From Haliotis asinina (lineage: Eukaryota; Mollusca; Gastropoda; Lepetellida; Haliotidae), in NCBI RefSeq assembly GCF_037392515.1, contig NC_090291.1:14579001-14643000 (forward strand): a DNA stretch of 64,000 nucleotides, in the 5' to 3' direction. Shown here piece after piece: positions 46,101 through 64,000 of this stretch. The first letter of the stretch is position 1, and every line of letters begins with the position of its first letter. Both the position numbers and the translations under genes were made by a program. The notes beneath the pieces are model-generated. The model was given only the letters and a program-made list of their open reading frames with translations, ran no database searches and was not told the origin of the DNA.

Positions 46101-46734
46101 ATTATTATGATTTTCTTCTGTCATTGAAACAATATTAACAATATATCTGAAACAATGGGGTCGTCTCGCCGTCAAAGTCTAAAACCTAGGTTCGGTTCCC
46201 CAAATAGCTACAATGTGTAAATCCACACCGTCTAAAATATTCAGCTGCAAAAACAGTTTGTGGGTAGGTACAGACTCGGCCTTTGCAGGCCGTCTTAAAA
46301 AATAACTGGTATGTTGTTAACTGCTGCATAAGACAACACTCATTTACTCATTCTCCTATGGTCCAAAGGGGCGGTGGGGTAGCCTAACGGTTAAAGCGTT
46401 CGCTTGTCGAACGGGTTCCATTCTCCGCATGGATACAATGAGCGAAGCCAGTTTCTGGTGTTTCTCTATGTGATATTGCTTGGATATTGCTAAAAGCGTA
46501 AAACCATTCTTACTAACTATGTTACAGATGAGCCTCATTCTGAACGTCGCTGTGGGTGCTACCAATGGTTACTTCCAAGACTCATGGCGAAACACCCCCC
46601 ATGCTAAACCCTGGAAGAACAGCTCACCAACTGCTAGCAGGGATTTCTGGAATAATAAGCATCAGTGGCAGTCAACTTGGCATGGCGAAGACGTTGCCAT
46701 GAAGATTAAGTCCGTGAAGATGATACAATATTAG
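37155..46734 (+). CDS. Beta-1,3-glucan-binding protein / GH16 glucanase copy C, complete
   Basis: Twelve exons with consistent GT-AG borders give 458 codons plus stop: 37155-37272, 37389-37487, 38833-38967, 39287-39408, 40077-40151, 40511-40571, 40986-41147, 42010-42093, 42603-42714, 44357-44431, 45743-45869, 46528-46734. Residues 1-18 are a signal peptide (MAAHIFLLIGLVASSAFA). Residues 20 to about 118 form a CBM39-like glucan-binding domain (LPSVATVEFKYAIHQPTG, VGHFYCEVQSKHAFTD). The GH16 domain follows from VFQDSFNT to the end. The motif WPASGEIDIMESRG places the catalytic glutamates at about 278 and 283 with Asp280 between, so hydrolytic activity is expected. In arthropods many GNBPs lost these residues. 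The product is secreted and may digest algal laminarin, sense fungal glucan, or both. The donor of exon 9 is GTAATA, weaker than the rest; a GT six bases earlier is also in phase. Confidence 0.9.
40220..40440 (+). repeat. Decayed SINE-like repeat in intron 5 of GNBP copy C
   Basis: TAATCGCGTTTGGACTACGC, CAATCCTGTGGTCAACAGCA and CAATCCCGTTAGTCACCTC match successive blocks of the family. Confidence 0.65.
40572..40975. repeat. Diverged tandem repeat of about 55 bp in intron 6 of GNBP copy C
   Basis: Units of the type ACCGAATGTC-TCATGTTCAAACAGACA-AGCATTT recur about seven times with heavy divergence, and run up to the acceptor of exon 7. Confidence 0.5.
43731..43832. mobile_element. Foldback MITE, family M1, copy 3
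   Basis: TCCTCAAAGCGGTGAGCAGT pairs in part with GATCACTCTGAGGAAC. The core is GTCGTAAGTCTATGTTAAAG. It lies in intron 9 of GNBP copy C. Confidence 0.65.
43887..44115. repeat. 55-bp minisatellite in intron 9 of GNBP copy C
   Basis: The unit GATCTTCTTTATGACAATGT followed by CATTATCATTCTCATGA and TTGTATCGGTAG occurs about four times, one unit being truncated. Confidence 0.75.
44513..44545. repeat. (TTTG)n microsatellite
   Basis: About eight TTTG units lie in intron 10 of GNBP copy C. A second simple tract, (GATAA)n, lies at about 45186-45230 in the same intron. Confidence 0.8.
46366..46500 (+). repeat. tRNA-derived SINE in the last intron of GNBP copy C
   Basis: GGTGGGGTAGCCTAACGGTTAAAGCG contains an A-box-like tRNA head, and GGGTTCCATTCTCC a B-box-like element. 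The tail GGATACAATGAGCGAAGCC, TTTCTGGTG and GATATTGCT matches the copy at 60488-60640. A weaker fragment lies at about 46150-46250. Confidence 0.65.
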
Positions 46735-47349
46735 CAACAAGAGATTGGATAAGGTTTAAGGGAATACACTTCATTGTAATTTTGTCGTTGGGTGATTTAC
46801 AAACGATCACTGAATTTGGCTGCGGCTTCAGGGTACAATGTGACACCACATTTCCCTAACGATACATTATGCACTCAATAATACAAAATATCGCCCCCAA
46901 GGGAAGCTAACACGTGATTAACGCTCTTATCCTTTAAGGCACTTTGTGACACTGGCCGTTTCGGCAAACACCAACACCTCATGCGACAGTTTTCATTCGT
47001 TTACATTCCAAATATGGCAAATGTTATCTATATGGAGATTGTTCGCCTCGATTATAGATATCAAACGAATTGTATGGAGTAGGTAATACGTCTTTTATTT
47101 CAAAAATAAACCCCCACCCCCGTGGGGTGCCAAACACAGAATCCACTGCATGCTTTCGGATTTTTACACAAACACTTGTTAACAGATATCTATGCAATTA
47201 GATATTCAAGAAATCGTATCTTATCCCCTTTTGTTCATAACGAGCATAGTAACTACAAGTCCCAACACTAAATCCACTTGACCTGGGAGATTGTCAACAT
47301 TACAAGACACTGAGACAACGAAATGTAAGTTATTAGTTTGCATATAGTC

Positions 47350-47465
47350 CAAGGCCCTGTTCCTCAAAGCGACCGTAGAGTTAAGGTGATCGTAACTCAC
47401 ATACATGTACTTTAACATAGACTTACGACAGGAGAGCGCTACAATCACTTTGAGGAACGGATCCA
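47350..47465. mobile_element. Foldback MITE, family M1, copy 4
   Basis: GTTCCTCAAAGCGACCGTAG pairs with CTACAATCACTTTGAGGAAC. The core TACTTTAACATAGACTTACG is the reverse complement of the core of copy 3. Confidence 0.75.
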
Positions 47466-49089
47466 GCTATATAGCGACTGTCTGAAAATAATCTAGTCTA
47501 CATCAAAAATGGATCTACACAAGTAGATACAAGGGCAAGTGTCAACCAAGACAAGAATGCAAACCACCTGATCCCGTTAGTCACCTGTTACGGCACGCTG
47601 AAAACCGGTTCTACCCTGGATTCTCATGGCTATGATTGGAACCATGCAGCTTTTCCCATGATGAGATAAAGAGGTTTGCAGTGACTGACCCTTGAACCTA
47701 TAGGGAGTATGAACTACAGAAAGTCATCCACAATATAGATTCGCTGCCACCTTACATTCCTATGCAGATTTCCAAATCCAAATGGAGGAATTTGAGTTTA
47801 ATTCCGAAACGTCGTGTTATACAAAAAGAAGTCAATATACACAAAATGTCATAGTCCACATAATCTAATATGAACTTCAAAAACACGCTACATATATGGT
47901 TTAAAGTTTCCAATCATTTTAAATCCCACATTGATCAAAATGAATGATTGCAGCAGGAACGATATTCAAATATGAACCATCCAAGCAATGCGTTATAATA
48001 CAAAAAGTGAACCGTGTCACACATGACATTTTGTCTACTGCTTTGAGCAAATGTGCATGTAAATTTTGGAAATTTTGGTCATGTGACTACGACTGTATAC
48101 AACACAATTTTATTCAGCCATGTGACCAATGATACGGAACAAATTTGATTGATGGATTATGTATTGCTGGAGTGGCGTTGAACAGGAAACAAAAGCAGGA
48201 GCCTTTCTTAATCTTCTGCCGCCATATAGTTGGAATATTCTTGAGGGCAACCAACAACAACCATAATGCCCTATTGTGGATGTAAAGGTACAGAAAACTA
48301 CCCATGCAGTGCAGATGCAGTACAATGAAGGAGCCAACTCTTCCATCTCAGGTACCATTATCAAGGCTGGAGGTCCATGACAGCATGTCACTTTCTTTTG
48401 CTTTAATATTTGGTTGTTTCTTTGGGGAGACCAAGGAATATTCAGTTTATTATTATGCAACGGTTGGCAACATAATCCATCACATCCGGGATATTTTTGC
48501 CATACCACGATATGGTGTACGTTCACCAAATCATACACATTATTGTCATGAGAAAAGGGCATAGAAAAGAATGACAATATATCTGAAAAAAAAACAAAAG
48601 TGAGTTTACTTTGATTATTCATTGCAACGAATGGCCTGGTCAATCAGAATTGTCATGACTTCAGATTATTGGGGAAATTCGACTGCAGAACATGTTTGCA
48701 AAGTCCCATGGCATAATTCTGAAACAAGTGCACGATAATTATGTCTATCCAGATTTCATTCATATTTGTGACATAACACTAATCAATCTACATGGCTCCT
48801 CTGTCCCATTCTTCTTGAAGTGCATGCCCAAGTTACCTTTCGTGGCTTGGGGTAGTTTGTCATTTAGGAGATAAACGTACCGTGTTGGAAAGTTAGATGA
48901 AGGTTATGCAGAACTGATAGTCTCTAAATTTCATTTGGAACCGAGCCCGGGCCTCCGGCGTAACGAGCGAGCGTTTTAATCACTAGGCAACTCTCTATTG
49001 ACGCATTCCTGTGACGTCCCGAGTTAGAATTGATCTCCAGGGACACACGCATGACTAAGCGGTGACTAACGATATCGAGTGGAACATTG

Positions 49090-49230
49090 TTACATGTAGC
49101 CCAATAGTTGAAACGTTCGGTCGTCACGCCGATGATCCGGGTTTGATTACCAACATGGGTGCAATGTTGGAAGTGCATTTCTGGTGCCCCTGCGGCGGTA
49201 CTGCTGGAAAACTGATAACTGAACTCACTC
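49090..49230 (+). repeat. tRNA-derived SINE copy
   Basis: GTTCGGTCGTCACGCCGATG, then the B-box GGGTTTGATTACC and the tail GGGTGCAATG, TTTCTGGTGCCCC, TGCTGGAAAACTG match the family at 60488-60640. Confidence 0.55.
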
Positions 49231-49438
49231 ATAGGTCACACGCTTGTTGCACGGCATTGTATGTTATTTATTTCCGAAAAGTGACAAATATTCTCTTTTT
49301 CGAGTCTACAAATTACTGCGACAAATAAGGTCTTAACGGATCACATCTCAGTTAAAACTGTTCAGGGGACAGTGTTTCCGAACTCAAGAGATACGGTACA
49401 TTATTAGGAATAGTGAACGATGTAGTAAACAACAGAGA

Positions 49439-63439
<14,001 letters not shown>

Positions 63440-64000
63440 GATTGCTTCAGCTTCTCCACTGCTAATACGAAGAGAGTGTACACCGTTCTCAAACGTATAA
63501 TTGACTGAATGCGTAAAACCTCATTGTGGTGTCCATTGAGAAAGGTTCGCCACGTTAATCGCGGACAATATGCCTAGGCACATGCATACATTATCTGAAT
63601 ATGTGGAAGCACATTCGCCCGAGCTCAATGGCAAGCGTGACACACAGTACAACAACCAATGGGTGTAGTAGGCAAAATAGTGATGGAAAGTTTGTGAAAT
63701 GAAAATATCTGATGACACCAGGTGTTCATGAACAACGTATGTATGTCATTGCCTACAACAACAAGCACTACCTACGTAGTTTATAGCATCACTACTGGTT
63801 GCTTGAGTACTCTTGGGTGAGTTATTTTTACGCTGCGGGGGACATCAGGAATGGGTTCGCACGTTGTTCCCATTTGAGGAATCGAACCTGGATCTTCGGT
63901 GTGACGAGCGAACGCATTATTCACTAGATTACCCCGCCGCCCTGTCAGTCTACGAGTGAAATGTTATGCAGAAAGGCAGAAATTGTGAGTGAATTTAGTT
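63440..64000. other. Upstream region of the UNC93A-like gene
   Basis: A tRNA-derived SINE in minus orientation lies at about 63835-63945 (GGAATCGAACCTGGATCTTC as the B-box side, CACTAGATTACCCCGCCGCC as the A-box side). The phrase GAAATGAAAATATCTGATGA followed by CACCA-GTGTTCATGAACAA occurs here at 63697-63735 and also at 62957-62998, a short direct repeat. No TATA box stands out before the ATG at 63439. Confidence 0.5.

Larger units (their letters stand above)
46735..49438. other. Spacer between the convergent GNBP and UNC93A genes
   Basis: No gene is supported. It holds a foldback MITE, a decayed SINE-like copy at about 47466-47635 (GTGTCAACCAAG, CCTGATCCCGTTAGTCACCT), and tRNA-SINE pieces at about 48945-48995 (minus) and 49090-49230 (plus, GATCCGGGTTTGATTACC). 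The 177-codon minus frame at 48110-48643 lacks any domain. Confidence 0.5.

Noticed and set aside
48110-48643. 177-codon minus-strand frame
   Set aside because: No recognisable domain and overlapping repeat-like sequence; probably chance.

Overview
This is eukaryotic DNA, most likely from a gastropod mollusc and probably an abalone (Haliotis). The reasons are split genes with GT-AG introns, GH16 beta-1,3-glucanase/glucan-binding genes of molluscan type, an UNC93A homologue, and many copies of a short repeat that I recall as abundant in abalone DNA. The species is inferred.

Host genes. At least three copies of a GH16 glucanase / beta-1,3-glucan-binding protein (GNBP) gene lie in a row on the + strand. 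Copy A is only its last exon (156-359). Copy B shows six 3' exons (4960-9261). Copy C is complete in 12 exons (37155-46734, 458 aa: signal peptide, CBM39-like domain, GH16 domain with intact catalytic motif). An extra signal-peptide exon (34322-34433) matches exon 1 of copy C and has the same splice phase, so it is either an alternative first exon or the relic of a fourth copy. Facing this cluster on the minus strand is a complete 7-exon UNC93A-like membrane protein gene (63439 down to 49439, 497 aa). Four small exons with a poly(A) signal (32507-33288) look like the 3' end of an unidentified gene.

Mobile and virus-like DNA. Between copies B and C sits about 25 kb of insertions. One is a broken Polinton/adintovirus-like element (about 11.3-19.8 kb) with integrase, capsid, ATPase and DNA polymerase B remains. 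Next to its integrase are a CARD-PC4-PC4 coding segment and a NADAR coding segment, an unexpected cargo. Another is a 2.9-kb element with 449-bp direct terminal repeats (20075-22966). The third is a broken Ty3/gypsy element of chromovirus type (24220-32385) with an extra 311-codon reading frame. A Tc1 transposon lies inside an intron of copy B. SINE-like copies and foldback MITEs are scattered throughout.

Tandem repeats. The last intron of the UNC93A gene holds a 6.3-kb array of about 108 units of 58 bp, followed by a related 62-bp array and a 150-bp foldback. A palindrome-bearing satellite of about 180 bp lies at 1.6-2.7 kb. Dinucleotide, tetranucleotide and other minisatellite tracts occur in introns and between genes.
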